DNA of 64,000 nt from Neomicrococcus aestuarii. GTDB lineage: Bacteria; Actinomycetota; Actinomycetes; Actinomycetales; Micrococcaceae. The stretch covers positions 2,604,001 through 2,668,000 of the forward strand of contig NZ_JACHDR010000001.1 in assembly GCF_014201135.1 (NCBI RefSeq), given 5' to 3'. Of this stretch, positions 7,474 to 17,211 are shown piece after piece. The notes beneath the pieces are model-generated. The model was given only the letters and a program-made list of their open reading frames with translations, made no database searches and had not been told where the DNA came from. Numbering within the stretch: position 1 is the stretch's first letter; the number at the start of each line of letters is the position of its first letter. Both the position numbers and the translations under genes were made by a program.

Positions 7474-9146
7474 AAAATTCACCGGCCGACACAGAGCGTG
7501 AGCTTCGACCGCGCACAGCACCACACGTCTCTCTCGACGCGGTAGTGCGGGCTATCGGTGCCACGCTGTTGGAGTCGGGTGACGTTGAGCGAGCACACCA
7601 GGTCACCGTTCAGGGTGTCTGTTTGAACTCGCGAGCGGTTCAGCCGGGGGACCTCTACGCGGCTCTGCCAGGTGCCAAACGGCACGGTAGTGAATTCGCG
7701 GCGCAGGCTTTGGCCGCTGGTGCCGTAGGAATTTTGACGGACGACGACGCCGCAGCTCGCCTCCAGAGCGAAGGCTCACTACCAGCGGACACACCGATTA
7801 TTGTCACCGAAGATCCGCGGAAGGCTACCGGAATTGCGGCGCAATTCATTTACGGTACGACGCCGGAGGCGCCATCGATGTTTGGCGTGACCGGCACGAA
7901 CGGCAAAACCACCACCACCTACTTCTTGCGCGCGCTACTTCGCGCTCTCGGCCATAAGACCGGGTTGATTGGCACTATTGAAATCGTGGCGGATGAGGAA
8001 GTCATCCCTAGCGTGCTGACCACGCCCGAAGCCTCACAACTTCACGGGATTCTGGCTCGCATGCGCGAGTCCGGTGTGACGGCGGCAGCCATGGAGGTTT
8101 CGAGCCACGCGATCGAATTCCGTCGCATTGAAGGCTTGAACTTCAAGGTTGCCGGATTCTCCAACCTGACTCAGGATCACCTCGATCTTCACGGCACCAT
8201 GGAGGAGTATTTCGCGGCCAAAGCGAAACTGTTCACGCCTGAGTTCGCAAGCTGCGGCGTCGTCCTTATTGATAGTGAGTGGGGTGCGCGCATAGCGCAA
8301 GCCGCTCGTGACTCCGGACTGCCCGTGATCACGTTCGCAACCCCCACGGGAACGCCCACGGAAGCCGCGGACTGGACTGTGGCGAACGTAGAACGTTCCG
8401 GTCTTGGTCATAACTTCAGCCTCACGCACCGCGATGGCCGGACGCTTCGCGCGCATACCGGACTACCGGGCGACTTCAACGTGGCGAACGCCGCGCTGGC
8501 GCTCACCATGATGGTTGCGGCGGATCTGGTGCCGCTTGAGGTCCTGCAAAAAGCACTCGATGAGCACGATCCTCTCAGCGCTAACGTCCCCGGACGCATG
8601 GAAGTGGTGGGCCATGAGCCCGCATCTATCGTCGACTTTGCGCACAACCCGGACGCCATGGTCCGTGCGCTTGAAGCTGTTCGACCCGGAACGTCAGGCC
8701 GCGTGATTGTGGTCTTCGGTGCTACCGGCGAACGCGACCAAGCTAAGCGACCCATCATGGGAGCAATCGCTGCGCGCGGTGCCGACGTGGTGATCGTGAC
8801 GGACGACGATCCGCACGACGAAGACGAACAAACCATCCGCACCGCAGTCATGGCTGGCGTCCTTGACGAAGCCGCCGCGATGGGGGCCAAGGCACCGCTG
8901 GTTCGCGAGGTTTTCCCACGCGCCGAAGCCATCGAGGAAGCAGTTCGCCTGGCCAAATCCGAGGACACCATCTTGGTGGCGGGCCGCGGTCACGAAATCT
9001 GGCAAGAGGTCAAGGGAGTTAATCTCCCGCTCGATGATCGTCAAGAACTGCGAGACGCCTTGAGTGCGCGGAGCGGATTTGGGATAGCTCACACTGCTGT
9101 CCAGGATCACGCGCCACAGTCCACAGAAAACAACGCGGCAGAGTAA
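7467..9146 (+). CDS. murE: UDP-MurNAc-tripeptide synthetase MurE, probably L-lysine-adding
   Basis: ATP-dependent ligase adding the third residue to UDP-MurNAc-L-Ala-D-Glu in the cytoplasm. It is 559 residues long. It has the Mur-ligase P-loop GTNGKTTT (Lys147), the carbamylated-lysine region (TMEEYFAAKAKLF) and a C-terminal domain with GATGERDQAKRPIMG. The diaminopimelate-recognition motif DNPR is replaced by DDPH at residues 447-450. Enzymes adding lysine, as in staphylococci, also lack the Asn, so an L-Lys peptidoglycan is likely; this is inference from one motif. The C-terminal 25 residues beyond LRDALSAR look like a disordered tail. It starts inside ftsI and is followed 13 bp later by murF. 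Confidence 0.95.
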   Translation: MVENSPADTERELRPRTAPHVSLDAVVRAIGATLLESGDVERAHQVTVQGVCLNSRAVQPGDLYAALPGAKRHGSEFAAQALAAGAVGILTDDDAAARLQSEGSLPADTPIIVTEDPRKATGIAAQFIYGTTPEAPSMFGVTGTNGKTTTTYFLRALLRALGHKTGLIGTIEIVADEEVIPSVLTTPEASQLHGILARMRESGVTAAAMEVSSHAIEFRRIEGLNFKVAGFSNLTQDHLDLHGTMEEYFAAKAKLFTPEFASCGVVLIDSEWGARIAQAARDSGLPVITFATPTGTPTEAADWTVANVERSGLGHNFSLTHRDGRTLRAHTGLPGDFNVANAALALTMMVAADLVPLEVLQKALDEHDPLSANVPGRMEVVGHEPASIVDFAHNPDAMVRALEAVRPGTSGRVIVVFGATGERDQAKRPIMGAIAARGADVVIVTDDDPHDEDEQTIRTAVMAGVLDEAAAMGAKAPLVREVFPRAEAIEEAVRLAKSEDTILVAGRGHEIWQEVKGVNLPLDDRQELRDALSARSGFGIAHTAVQDHAPQSTENNAAE

Positions 9147-9159
9147 AGTCCAGAGGGTC

Positions 9160-10632
9160 ATGATTGAACTAAACGCCGCACAGATTGCGGACATCACAGG
9201 TGGATACCTCACCGCCACGGCGGACCCCAACTCGGTGGTCCTCGGCGTCGACACGGATTCCCGCGAGTGCCAGCCAGGCTGGATGTTCGTTGCGAAGCCG
9301 GGGGAGACCACGGACGGTCACCACTTCATTGGGAAGGCGCGCTCCAACGGTGCCGTTCTGGTGCTGGCCGAACGTGAAACCCAGGACGACGACGCCGCGG
9401 TGGATCCCGCAGTCATTGTTGAGGACGCGGTGCTCGCCATGGGTAAGATCGCGGCTTTCGTTGTGGCTTCCCTGCGCGAGCGCGGCACACGTGTGGTGGG
9501 TATTACCGGTTCCGCTGGCAAGACGACGACCAAGGATTTGCTAGCCGCTCTTCTTTCTACCGCCGGTCCAACTGTGGCTCCTGTGGGTTCGTTCAACGGC
9601 GAGGTCGGCGTTCCGCTGACGGTTTTCCGCGCCACGGAGGAGACCAAGTATTTGGTAGTGGAAATGGGTGCCACGGGTATCGGCCACATCAAATACTTGA
9701 CGGATCTGGTCCACCCCGAAATCGGTATTGAACTTTTCGTGGGCTCAGCGCACGCTGGAGAGTTCGGCGGCGTGGAGAACATCGCCATCGCCAAGCGGGA
9801 GCTTGTTGAATCGCTTCCCGCTGTGGGTACGGCAATTCTCAACCGCGACGATCAGCGAGTCATGGAAATGGCTGGGCACACCGTTGCCAGCATCATGACT
9901 TTCGGTGTGGGGGATGCGGCGTCAGCTCCGGAAAATTCGGTGACCGCAGAAGATCTCAACGTTGACGCAAACGGTCACCCGACCTTTGATCTGGTATTCC
10001 CGGATGGTTCTTCACACTCGATTGTGTCTGGCCTGATTGGCCGACATAACGTGGGCAACATTCTGGCTGCTGCAACCGCTGCTTTTGCTTTGGGACTGGA
10101 GCCAAGCGTCATTTCACAGACCCTCAACGGTCTAGGTGCTTCCTCCCGTTGGCGCATGGAGCGCACGGAACGTGCCGACGGTGTCACCATCATCAACGAC
10201 GCCTACAACGCCAACCCCGAATCCATGCGAGCCGCACTCCGCACGCTTGCTGAGCTCGGTGTTCCCGACGAAAACGGCAACGCTCGGCGCACGTGGGCGG
10301 TGCTCGGCGAAATGCTCGAGCTGGGCGAAGACAGCATTTTGGAACATGACATGCTGGGCCGCATCGCGGTGCGCATGAACATTAAAAAGCTCGTAGTGGT
10401 GGGTCTGGGCGCAAAAGCTGCGTTCAACTCAGCAGTCCTGGAAGGTTCTTGGGGTGACGAGGCCTGCTTCGTCAATGATGTGAACGAAGCTGAAGCGCTG
10501 CTCTCTGAGAAGCTGGCTCCAGGCGATATTGTGTTGTTCAAGTCTTCTAACGGTGCCGGCCTCCGGTATCTGGGGGACCGCATCGCCGCTCTCTCCCCGC
10601 AGCAGAATAATTCGGAGGATGCTCGACCATGA
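9160..10632 (+). CDS. murF: UDP-MurNAc-tripeptide:D-Ala-D-Ala ligase MurF
   Basis: Completes the soluble precursor by adding D-Ala-D-Ala. It is 490 residues long. The N-terminal substrate domain shows VDTDSRECQPGWMFVAKPGETTDGHHF. The ATP-binding loop GSAGKTTTK is at 118-125, and the MurF signature NDAYNANPESMRAAL is in the C-terminal half. The last residues run into mraY, with which it shares a 4-bp ATGA overlap. An ATG start follows an AGAGGG-type ribosome-binding site. No ddl gene, which makes the dipeptide substrate, is present in this cluster. Confidence 0.96.
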   Translation: MIELNAAQIADITGGYLTATADPNSVVLGVDTDSRECQPGWMFVAKPGETTDGHHFIGKARSNGAVLVLAERETQDDDAAVDPAVIVEDAVLAMGKIAAFVVASLRERGTRVVGITGSAGKTTTKDLLAALLSTAGPTVAPVGSFNGEVGVPLTVFRATEETKYLVVEMGATGIGHIKYLTDLVHPEIGIELFVGSAHAGEFGGVENIAIAKRELVESLPAVGTAILNRDDQRVMEMAGHTVASIMTFGVGDAASAPENSVTAEDLNVDANGHPTFDLVFPDGSSHSIVSGLIGRHNVGNILAAATAAFALGLEPSVISQTLNGLGASSRWRMERTERADGVTIINDAYNANPESMRAALRTLAELGVPDENGNARRTWAVLGEMLELGEDSILEHDMLGRIAVRMNIKKLVVVGLGAKAAFNSAVLEGSWGDEACFVNDVNEAEALLSEKLAPGDIVLFKSSNGAGLRYLGDRIAALSPQQNNSEDARP

Positions 10633-11738
10633 TTTCTATGATCCTTGGCGCCGGCATCGCCTTGCTGATTTCTTTCCTTGGCACCCCGCTGTTCATCAAG
10701 CTGTTGGTGCGCCGTTCCTACGGTCAGTTCGTTCGCGATGACGGACCTACTTCGCACCACGTCAAGCGCGGTACCCCCACCATGGGCGGACTCGTCATTG
10801 TGCTGGCAGTGCTGGTGTCCTACTTCGCCACCCACCTGATCACCGGGATGTTCCAAGAAAAGATCTCTGGCCCTTCGGCTTCTGGTCTGCTGTTGCTCTT
10901 CTTGATGACCGGCATGGGACTTGTGGGCTTCTTGGACGACTTCAAGAAGATCTCCAAGAAGCAATCCTTGGGATTGACCGCATGGCAAAAGATCGTTTTG
11001 CAAGCGGTGGTTGGTATCTCCTTCGCCATCATGGCACTTCAGTTCCCGGACGAGACCGGCCTGACTCCGGCGTCCATGAATATCTCCTTCATTCGCGATA
11101 TTCCGTGGCTTGATCTCGCGGTTTTCGGGCCGATCGTCGGGGCTATCCTCTTTGTCCTGTGGGCCAACCTGATTGTTACCGCCAGCACCAATGGTGTGAA
11201 CCTCACCGACGGTTTGGACGGCTTGGCAACGGGCGCTTCCATTTTGGTGTCTTCCGCCTACGTTCTGATGGGCATCTGGCAGACCAACCAAGCGTGCGGT
11301 TCCGTGCGCTCCATTGGCAACGTCTGCTACGAAGTCCGTGACCCCATGGACCTTGCACTCCTTGCTGCCATCCTGTGTGGCGCCCTTGTTGGCTTCTTGT
11401 GGTGGAACACCTCGCCCGCGAAGATCTTCATGGGGGACACCGGTTCTCTGGCCCTCGGTGGCGCGTTCGCTGCGTTCGCCATCCTGTCCCGCACGGAAGT
11501 TCTGTTCGTGATCCTGGCCGGATTGTTCGTGATCATCTCCGCATCCGTCATTATTCAGGTGCTCTACTTCAAGATGAGCGGCGGTAAGCGCGTGTTCTTG
11601 ATGGCACCTTTGCAGCACCACTTTGAACTCAAGGGATGGCTAGAGGTCACTGTGGTGGTCCGCTTCTGGATCATTGCCGGACTGTGCGTCGCCGTTGCCC
11701 TTGGAATCTTCTACGCAGAATGGCTTGTTGGACTGTGA
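10629..11738 (+). CDS. mraY: Phospho-MurNAc-pentapeptide translocase MraY
   Basis: Integral membrane enzyme transferring phospho-MurNAc-pentapeptide to undecaprenyl phosphate to give lipid I. It has 369 residues and about ten hydrophobic helices. Visible signatures are the HHVKRGTPTMGGLVI motif near 44, the GFLDDFKK Asp pair near 99, the NLTDGLDGLA motif near 193 and a PLQHHFELKGW motif near the C-terminus, which carries the catalytic-site histidines. It overlaps murF by 4 bp at its start and murD by 4 bp at its end, so it is translationally coupled on both sides. Confidence 0.97.
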   Translation: MISMILGAGIALLISFLGTPLFIKLLVRRSYGQFVRDDGPTSHHVKRGTPTMGGLVIVLAVLVSYFATHLITGMFQEKISGPSASGLLLLFLMTGMGLVGFLDDFKKISKKQSLGLTAWQKIVLQAVVGISFAIMALQFPDETGLTPASMNISFIRDIPWLDLAVFGPIVGAILFVLWANLIVTASTNGVNLTDGLDGLATGASILVSSAYVLMGIWQTNQACGSVRSIGNVCYEVRDPMDLALLAAILCGALVGFLWWNTSPAKIFMGDTGSLALGGAFAAFAILSRTEVLFVILAGLFVIISASVIIQVLYFKMSGGKRVFLMAPLQHHFELKGWLEVTVVVRFWIIAGLCVAVALGIFYAEWLVGL

Positions 11739-13255
11739 CCAACCTTGATGAATTGACTTCGTGGGATGCCAATTGGAGGGGCGTCCGCGTCCTGGTAACG
11801 GGACTCGGAGTCACCGGTTTTTCCGTCGCCGATACGCTCATTGAGCTCGGCGCCACTGTGGTGGTGGTAGATGGCTCAACGAGCGAGCTCGTAGCCCAGC
11901 GCGCCGACACCCTAAAAATTGTGGGTGCCCACGACGTTCTGTTGGGATCGGAACACCTCGACTCCTTGCCGCTGATCGACGGAGCGCAACCAGACGTCGT
12001 CGTCACCTCCCCAGGCTGGAACCCCCGCCATCCCGTACTTGCCGCCGCAACGGAGGCAGGAATCCCCATTTGGGGGGACATCGAAGTGGCTTGGCGAGTC
12101 CGTGAGCGAGCTGGCCGCACCCCCGCTGAGTGGCTAGTGCTGACCGGAACCAACGGTAAAACCACCACGGTAGAAATGACCGCCTCCATCCTTCGCGCCG
12201 CCGGCAAACGAGCCATCGCCGTGGGCAACGTAGGCACTCCCATCCTCGACGCAATCCGTGATCCGCAAGGGTACGACGTCTTCGCGATCGAGCTCTCCAG
12301 CTTCCAGCTGCACTACACGCACACCATGTCACCGCTAGCTTCCGCCGTCCTGAATTTGGCTGAAGACCACGTGGACTGGCACGGAAGCATCGAAGAGTAC
12401 TTCGCCGCGAAAGCGAAGATCTACGAACGCACCCGTGCCGCCGTGATCTACAACGTGGAGCAGCGCGAAACCGAGAAAATGGTGGAAGAAGCCGACGTGG
12501 TGGATGGTTGCCGAGCAATCGGTTTCACCACCGGCATTCCCGGACTGAGCATGCTCGGTGTGGTCGAAGGCCTCCTTGTAGACCGTGCTTTCATTGAAGA
12601 ACGACGCTCGTCCGCCGCCGAACTGGCCTCACTGAGTGATCTCGGTGAAATCGTGCCACAGCACACCGCCGCCAACGCTCTCGCGGCAGCCGCACTCTGC
12701 CGCGCCTACGGAGTTTCCGCCGCAGCTGTGAAGCAGGGCCTGAGCGATTTTGAGCCCGGCGATCACCGCATCCAAGTCATCGCCTCCAAAGACGGCGTGA
12801 CCTGGATCAACGATTCCAAAGCCACGAACCCCCACGCCGCCAGCGCCTCGCTATCCGCCTTCAAGTCCATCGTGTGGGTTGCCGGTGGCCTGCCCAAGGG
12901 TGTGGAGTACGACGAGCTAGTGCTGAAGCACCGCGAGCGATTGCGGGCCGTCGTCCTCATCGGAGCGGATTCCTCAAAGCTTGCTGAGTCATTGGCAAGA
13001 CACGCGCCAGACGTCCCGGTGATAGGTCCCGGAGTGCAGGAAACTGGAAGTGAAGCGACTGAGCAAGGCTCGGTAGAGCAACGTTCGTCGAGTGGCGAAG
13101 ACGTCATGAGACAAGCCGTTGCCGCAGCCGCGAGTGTGGCTCAAGACGGGGACACCGTGTTGATGGCGCCAGCGGCCGCGTCCATGGATCAATTCCAGTC
13201 CTATGCGCATCGCGGCAACGCTTTTGTTCAAGCAGTGCAGGATCTTCTGAGATAG
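11735..13255 (+). CDS. murD: UDP-MurNAc-L-alanine:D-glutamate ligase MurD
   Basis: Adds D-Glu to UDP-MurNAc-L-Ala. An N-terminal Rossmann-like domain (VLVTGLGVTGFSVADTL) is followed by the ATP loop LTGTNGKTTTVEM, the HVDWHGSIEEYFAAKAKI lysine region and a C-terminal domain with INDSKATNPHAA. The frame is open from 11636, inside mraY. The GTG at 11735 gives a 4-bp GTGA overlap with mraY and 506 residues; an ATG at 11720 would add five. A linker near residues 435-450 (GSEATEQGSVEQRSSSGED) looks like a small insertion before the final helix. Confidence 0.95.
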   Translation: MTNLDELTSWDANWRGVRVLVTGLGVTGFSVADTLIELGATVVVVDGSTSELVAQRADTLKIVGAHDVLLGSEHLDSLPLIDGAQPDVVVTSPGWNPRHPVLAAATEAGIPIWGDIEVAWRVRERAGRTPAEWLVLTGTNGKTTTVEMTASILRAAGKRAIAVGNVGTPILDAIRDPQGYDVFAIELSSFQLHYTHTMSPLASAVLNLAEDHVDWHGSIEEYFAAKAKIYERTRAAVIYNVEQRETEKMVEEADVVDGCRAIGFTTGIPGLSMLGVVEGLLVDRAFIEERRSSAAELASLSDLGEIVPQHTAANALAAAALCRAYGVSAAAVKQGLSDFEPGDHRIQVIASKDGVTWINDSKATNPHAASASLSAFKSIVWVAGGLPKGVEYDELVLKHRERLRAVVLIGADSSKLAESLARHAPDVPVIGPGVQETGSEATEQGSVEQRSSSGEDVMRQAVAAAASVAQDGDTVLMAPAAASMDQFQSYAHRGNAFVQAVQDLLR

Positions 13256-13294
13256 GGATTTCTGCTACAGAAACTACCCAGTTAGGAGATCCTC

Positions 13295-14560
13295 GTGGCT
13301 ATCGACGCATCAGCACCAACGGGCGCCGCACAGAAGTCTCCTCGCAACGGGTCAAACCGCGGACGCAACACGTTCATGGACCGGTTCTGGAAGCGCATCG
13401 ACGGAAACCCCAGCCAAGGCTCCGGCCCCTTGTACTACGTCATCTTGGGTGTCACGCTAGCGCTGACCGTCATTGGCCTTGTCATGGTGCTGTCCTCGTC
13501 ATCGGTGGAAGCCATCACGGAAGAGGACTCCTCCTACGCGTTGTTCTTGCGGCAGGGACTCTTCGCTGCCTTAGGCGTTGTGGGAATGCTGGCGTTATCT
13601 CGCTTCCCCGTAGCTGCTTTTCGCAAAATGTCGTGGATCCTTCTGGTGCTGGCTGTGGGCTTATTGGGCTTGGTCTTCACACCGCTCGGCGTGGAAGTGT
13701 ACGGCAACCGTAACTGGATCAAGATCGGTTCATTCACCGGTCAGCCCTCTGAAGCCGCCAAGCTAGCTCTCGCCATTTGGGGCGCTCACGTCCTTGCGAT
13801 GAAGGGCGCGTTGGCGCACCGGACTCTTCACGCCATCGTTCCCGTGGTCTTCCCAGGTGGCGCCCTGCTCATTGGCTTGGTGCTGTTGGGTCAGGACTTG
13901 GGTACCGCAATCATCCTTGGCCTGATCCTCACCGCCCTCCTGTTCTTGGGCGGGGCAAATATGAAACTCTTTGGCATCACCGGCCTCGTTGCCATCGTGG
14001 GTGCTATCGCCATGGTGCTGCTCTCGGGTAACCGCGTAGGCCGTATCAACGCGTGGTTGCGCATTGACTGTGACACCAACTCCGCGTGCGACCAGCCACT
14101 TGCCGGACTTCAAGCCCTGGCTTCCGGATCCTGGTTTGGCGTGGGGCTGGGCCAGTCTCGCCAAAAGTGGAAGTACATTCCCGAAGCGCACAACGACTTC
14201 ATTTTCAGCATCCTCGGAGAAGAGCTGGGCCTCTTTGGATCCCTCGTGGTGATTGTTCTTTTCGGTGCCCTGGCTGTTGCGATGTACCGAGTAGCAGCGC
14301 GTGCCAAGGATCCGTTCGTGCGCATTGCAACGGGTGGCATCATGGTCTGGGTAGTGGGTCAAGCATTCGTGAACATTGGCATGGTTACGGGTCTACTGCC
14401 CGTGATCGGTGTTCCATTGCCGTTCATTAGTTATGGTGGTACTGCTTTGTTCATGGTCCTCTTGGCAGTAGGCGTAGTAATGGCTTTTGCTCGAGATTCG
14501 CACAACGATTCCATCGGGGCGACCTCGAAAGCTGCTGTTGCTTCCAAACGAGGAAAATGA
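13295..14560 (+). CDS. ftsW: Septal peptidoglycan polymerase FtsW (SEDS family)
   Basis: Lipid II polymerase of the divisome, cognate to FtsI. It is 421 residues long, with about ten transmembrane helices after a 40-residue basic cytoplasmic N-terminus. Characteristic SEDS sequences include GNRNWIKIGSFTGQPSEAAKLALA, GQDLGTAIIL, the large loop with SGSWFGVGLGQSRQKWKYIPEAHNDFIFSILGEELG, and the final VPLPFISYGGTALF. The catalytic Asp/Glu region in the large loop is intact. The GTG at 13295 has AGGAG 8 nt upstream. It lies between murD and murG, with about 40 bp before and 120 bp after. Confidence 0.96.
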   Translation: MAIDASAPTGAAQKSPRNGSNRGRNTFMDRFWKRIDGNPSQGSGPLYYVILGVTLALTVIGLVMVLSSSSVEAITEEDSSYALFLRQGLFAALGVVGMLALSRFPVAAFRKMSWILLVLAVGLLGLVFTPLGVEVYGNRNWIKIGSFTGQPSEAAKLALAIWGAHVLAMKGALAHRTLHAIVPVVFPGGALLIGLVLLGQDLGTAIILGLILTALLFLGGANMKLFGITGLVAIVGAIAMVLLSGNRVGRINAWLRIDCDTNSACDQPLAGLQALASGSWFGVGLGQSRQKWKYIPEAHNDFIFSILGEELGLFGSLVVIVLFGALAVAMYRVAARAKDPFVRIATGGIMVWVVGQAFVNIGMVTGLLPVIGVPLPFISYGGTALFMVLLAVGVVMAFARDSHNDSIGATSKAAVASKRGK

Positions 14561-14680
14561 CTCAGCCCCTGTGCCGCCCATTTTTGGGATGCGCAGAGTC
14601 CCCACTCTTGACCACCCGCTAACTGATGCGCTTTCCACACGACGGCGGATCGTGCAACTAACGCAACACTGAAGGACACT

Positions 14681-15823
14681 GTGGAGAATTCGATCTCAAG
14701 GCCAGTCTCGATCGTCCTGGCGGGCGGCGGCACCGCGGGGCACATCTCTCCCATGCTCGCAATCGCCGACGCTCTGAAGGTGGAAGACGCTGCCACCGAC
14801 GTAACCGTGGTGGGTACGCCCTCAGGCATGGAAACTCGCATTGTTCCGCTTGCAGGCTACGAGCTGAAGACCATTCATCGCGTGCCGATGCCGCGACGTC
14901 CTTCCGTGGATCTGCTCAAGTTCCCGGGCCGTTTTGCAGCCGCGATTCGTCAAGCCGGTGACATTTTGGACGCCGCACAGGCTGATGTTGCCGTGGGCGT
15001 CGGTGGTTATGTGTGTACGCCGGTGTACCTCGCTGCACGACGCCGCCGGATCCCTGTTGTGCTCCACGAAGCGAACGCGAAGGCCGGCTTAGCGAACAAG
15101 TTGGGCGCCCGTTTCGCTGCTCGAATTGCGGCGGCATTCCCGGGCACGGGGCTGGAGCGCGTAGAAATCGTCGGCATGCCGATGAAATCCGCAATCGCTA
15201 ACCTGGACCGAAAGGCCCGTCAGCGTCAAGCGCGCGAGTTCTTCGGCCTGGATCCAGACCGTCCCACCATTGTGGTGACAGGCGGATCCTTGGGGGCCGC
15301 TTCGCTGAACCAGACTTTGAAGTCCGTCCTGCCCAAGCTTCCCGCATCCGAGCTGCAGATTCTGCACATCACCGGAAAAGGCAAGGCCATTCTTGACCAG
15401 CAAGGGCAGCCGGTTCAGCAGCCAGGCTACGTCCAGACTGAGTTTGTTGACGGTATGGAAAACGCGTACGCAGCGGCAGATCTTTTCATTTCACGGGCAG
15501 GTGCAGGAACTGTCTGCGAACTGGCCGCCGTCGGTGTTCCAGCAATCCTGGTGCCGCTTCCCATTGGAAACGGCGAACAGAAGTTGAACGCACGGCCCTT
15601 GGTTGAAGCTGGTGGCGCGCACATGGTGGAGGACACCGGTTTCACTCCGGAGTGGTTCCTCTCGACGGTGGTCCCGCTTGCGCTCAACCCCCAGAGACTC
15701 GATGCAATGAGCGAAGCGTCAACCCGAGTGGGTAGGCGCGATGCCGCCGAACGCATGGCCGTGCTTATTCGCGAAGAAGCTATCAAATTCCGCACTCAAT
15801 CCACCGCCGCAAAAGAGGACTAA
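14681..15823 (+). CDS. murG: Lipid II synthase MurG (GlcNAc transferase)
   Basis: Peripheral membrane GT-B glycosyltransferase adding GlcNAc to lipid I. It is 380 residues long. The N-terminal glycine loop [20 protein letters not shown] is at about 12-31. The second domain has [13 protein letters not shown] near 199 and the UDP-GlcNAc-binding [25 protein letters not shown] near 269. A GTG start follows GAAGGAC by 4 nt. The stop TAA overlaps the murC ATG by one base, which makes murG-murC-ftsQ a tightly coupled run. Confidence 0.96.
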   Translation: MENSISRPVSIVLAGGGTAGHISPMLAIADALKVEDAATDVTVVGTPSGMETRIVPLAGYELKTIHRVPMPRRPSVDLLKFPGRFAAAIRQAGDILDAAQADVAVGVGGYVCTPVYLAARRRRIPVVLHEANAKAGLANKLGARFAARIAAAFPGTGLERVEIVGMPMKSAIANLDRKARQRQAREFFGLDPDRPTIVVTGGSLGAASLNQTLKSVLPKLPASELQILHITGKGKAILDQQGQPVQQPGYVQTEFVDGMENAYAAADLFISRAGAGTVCELAAVGVPAILVPLPIGNGEQKLNARPLVEAGGAHMVEDTGFTPEWFLSTVVPLALNPQRLDAMSEASTRVGRRDAAERMAVLIREEAIKFRTQSTAAKED

Positions 15824-17211
15824 TGCAACAGCAACTTCATGTCAACGATCTGGGCCGGACCCACTTGTTGGGCATCGGCGGCGTGGGCGTGTCCGCGGTA
15901 GCACGGCTTCTCGTGGCGCGCGGGGTAACCGTGTCCGGTACTGACGCCAAGGACCTACCAGTACTTCACGAACTTGAAGAGCTCGGTGCCCGCACGTTCG
16001 TAGGGTACGCGGCAGAGAACCTCGAAGACGTTGACACGGTCGTCATCTCTTCGATCATCAAGCCGGGAAACCCTGAGTACGACGAAGCAGTGCGCCGTGG
16101 CTTGCGCATTCTGCACCGCTCCGAAGCGCTCTCCGCCGTGATGAACGGGTACTTCACGGTGACCGTTGCCGGTACCCACGGAAAAACCACCACGTCTTCC
16201 ATGATTGCCGTGATGTTCCGCGAAGCCGGGTTGTCGCCCAGCTTTGCCATTGGCGCGAACGTCGCCGGTATTGGTAAGAATGCCGAACTTGGCGAAGGTC
16301 AGGTTTTTGTTGCTGAAGCCGATGAATCCGATGCCTCGTTCTTGAACTACCGCCCCAACGCAGTAGTCGTAACGAACGTTGAAGCGGACCACTTGGACCA
16401 CTACGGCACCGCCGAGGCTGTTCATGAAGCCTTCCATCTCTTCGCTTCATTGCTGCCAGCCGACGGCTTGCTGGTGTGCTGCGCGGATGATCCTGGATCC
16501 CTAGCGCTGGCAAAGCGAATGCGCGCCGAGCGTGACGACATCCGAGTCCAAACCTATGGTTTCGCTGACTTCGCTGATCGGCGCATCACCGACGTCAGAA
16601 CCGAAGGCAGCGCCTTCTCCGCCACCCTAGAGTGGGGGAGCGGCGAGAGCGTTGACCTTGAACTGAAAGTCCCTGGAAACCACAACTTGCTCAACGCCAC
16701 CGCCGCTTTCGCCGTTGGCGTGGACGCCGGACTCGATCCAGAGGAAGCCGCCCGCGCGGTGGGACTCTTCCGAGGATCCGCTCGTCGCTTCGAAGCCAAG
16801 GGCGAAGCCCGCGATATCCGTGTATTCGATGACTACGCGCACCACCCCACCGAAGTTCTCGCCGCGCTCAAGGCAGCGCGCACGGTGGCTGGCGGCGGAA
16901 AAGTACACGTAGTGTTCCAGCCTCATTTGTTCTCCCGGACCAAAGAGTTCACGCGTGAATTTGCTGAGGCGCTTTCTTTGGCTGATACCGCACTGATTCT
17001 GGATATTTATCCAGCTCGCGAACAAGCAATCCCCGGGGTTACCAGTGACCTCATCGTTGACGCTCTTGAAATCAGCGGCAGCCTCACTACTTTTGAGCAC
17101 GCGCCGTCCGAGCTTGTTGCCAAGGCTGAGCCTGGCGACATCATCATGACCATCGGTGCTGGCGATGTGACTGAACTGGGCCCGCGGATCGTGGCGGAGC
17201 TGAATGGCTAA
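15823..17211 (+). CDS. murC: UDP-MurNAc:L-alanine ligase MurC
   Basis: First Mur ligase; attaches L-Ala to UDP-MurNAc. It is 462 residues long. The nucleotide loop LLGIGGVGVSAVARLL is near residue 10. The ATP loop VAGTHGKTTTSSM is near 110, the EADESDASFLNYRP motif near 166, and DDYAHHPTEV in the C-terminal domain near 337. All catalytic features look intact. It shares one base with murG and overlaps ftsQ by 8 bp. No murB is present in the cluster; in many actinobacteria it lies elsewhere. Confidence 0.96.
   Translation: MQQQLHVNDLGRTHLLGIGGVGVSAVARLLVARGVTVSGTDAKDLPVLHELEELGARTFVGYAAENLEDVDTVVISSIIKPGNPEYDEAVRRGLRILHRSEALSAVMNGYFTVTVAGTHGKTTTSSMIAVMFREAGLSPSFAIGANVAGIGKNAELGEGQVFVAEADESDASFLNYRPNAVVVTNVEADHLDHYGTAEAVHEAFHLFASLLPADGLLVCCADDPGSLALAKRMRAERDDIRVQTYGFADFADRRITDVRTEGSAFSATLEWGSGESVDLELKVPGNHNLLNATAAFAVGVDAGLDPEEAARAVGLFRGSARRFEAKGEARDIRVFDDYAHHPTEVLAALKAARTVAGGGKVHVVFQPHLFSRTKEFTREFAEALSLADTALILDIYPAREQAIPGVTSDLIVDALEISGSLTTFEHAPSELVAKAEPGDIIMTIGAGDVTELGPRIVAELNG

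Noticed and set aside
10203-11621. 472-codon antisense frame over murF/mraY
   Set aside because: Shadow of two certain genes; composition is His/Gln/Arg-rich and unlike a protein.
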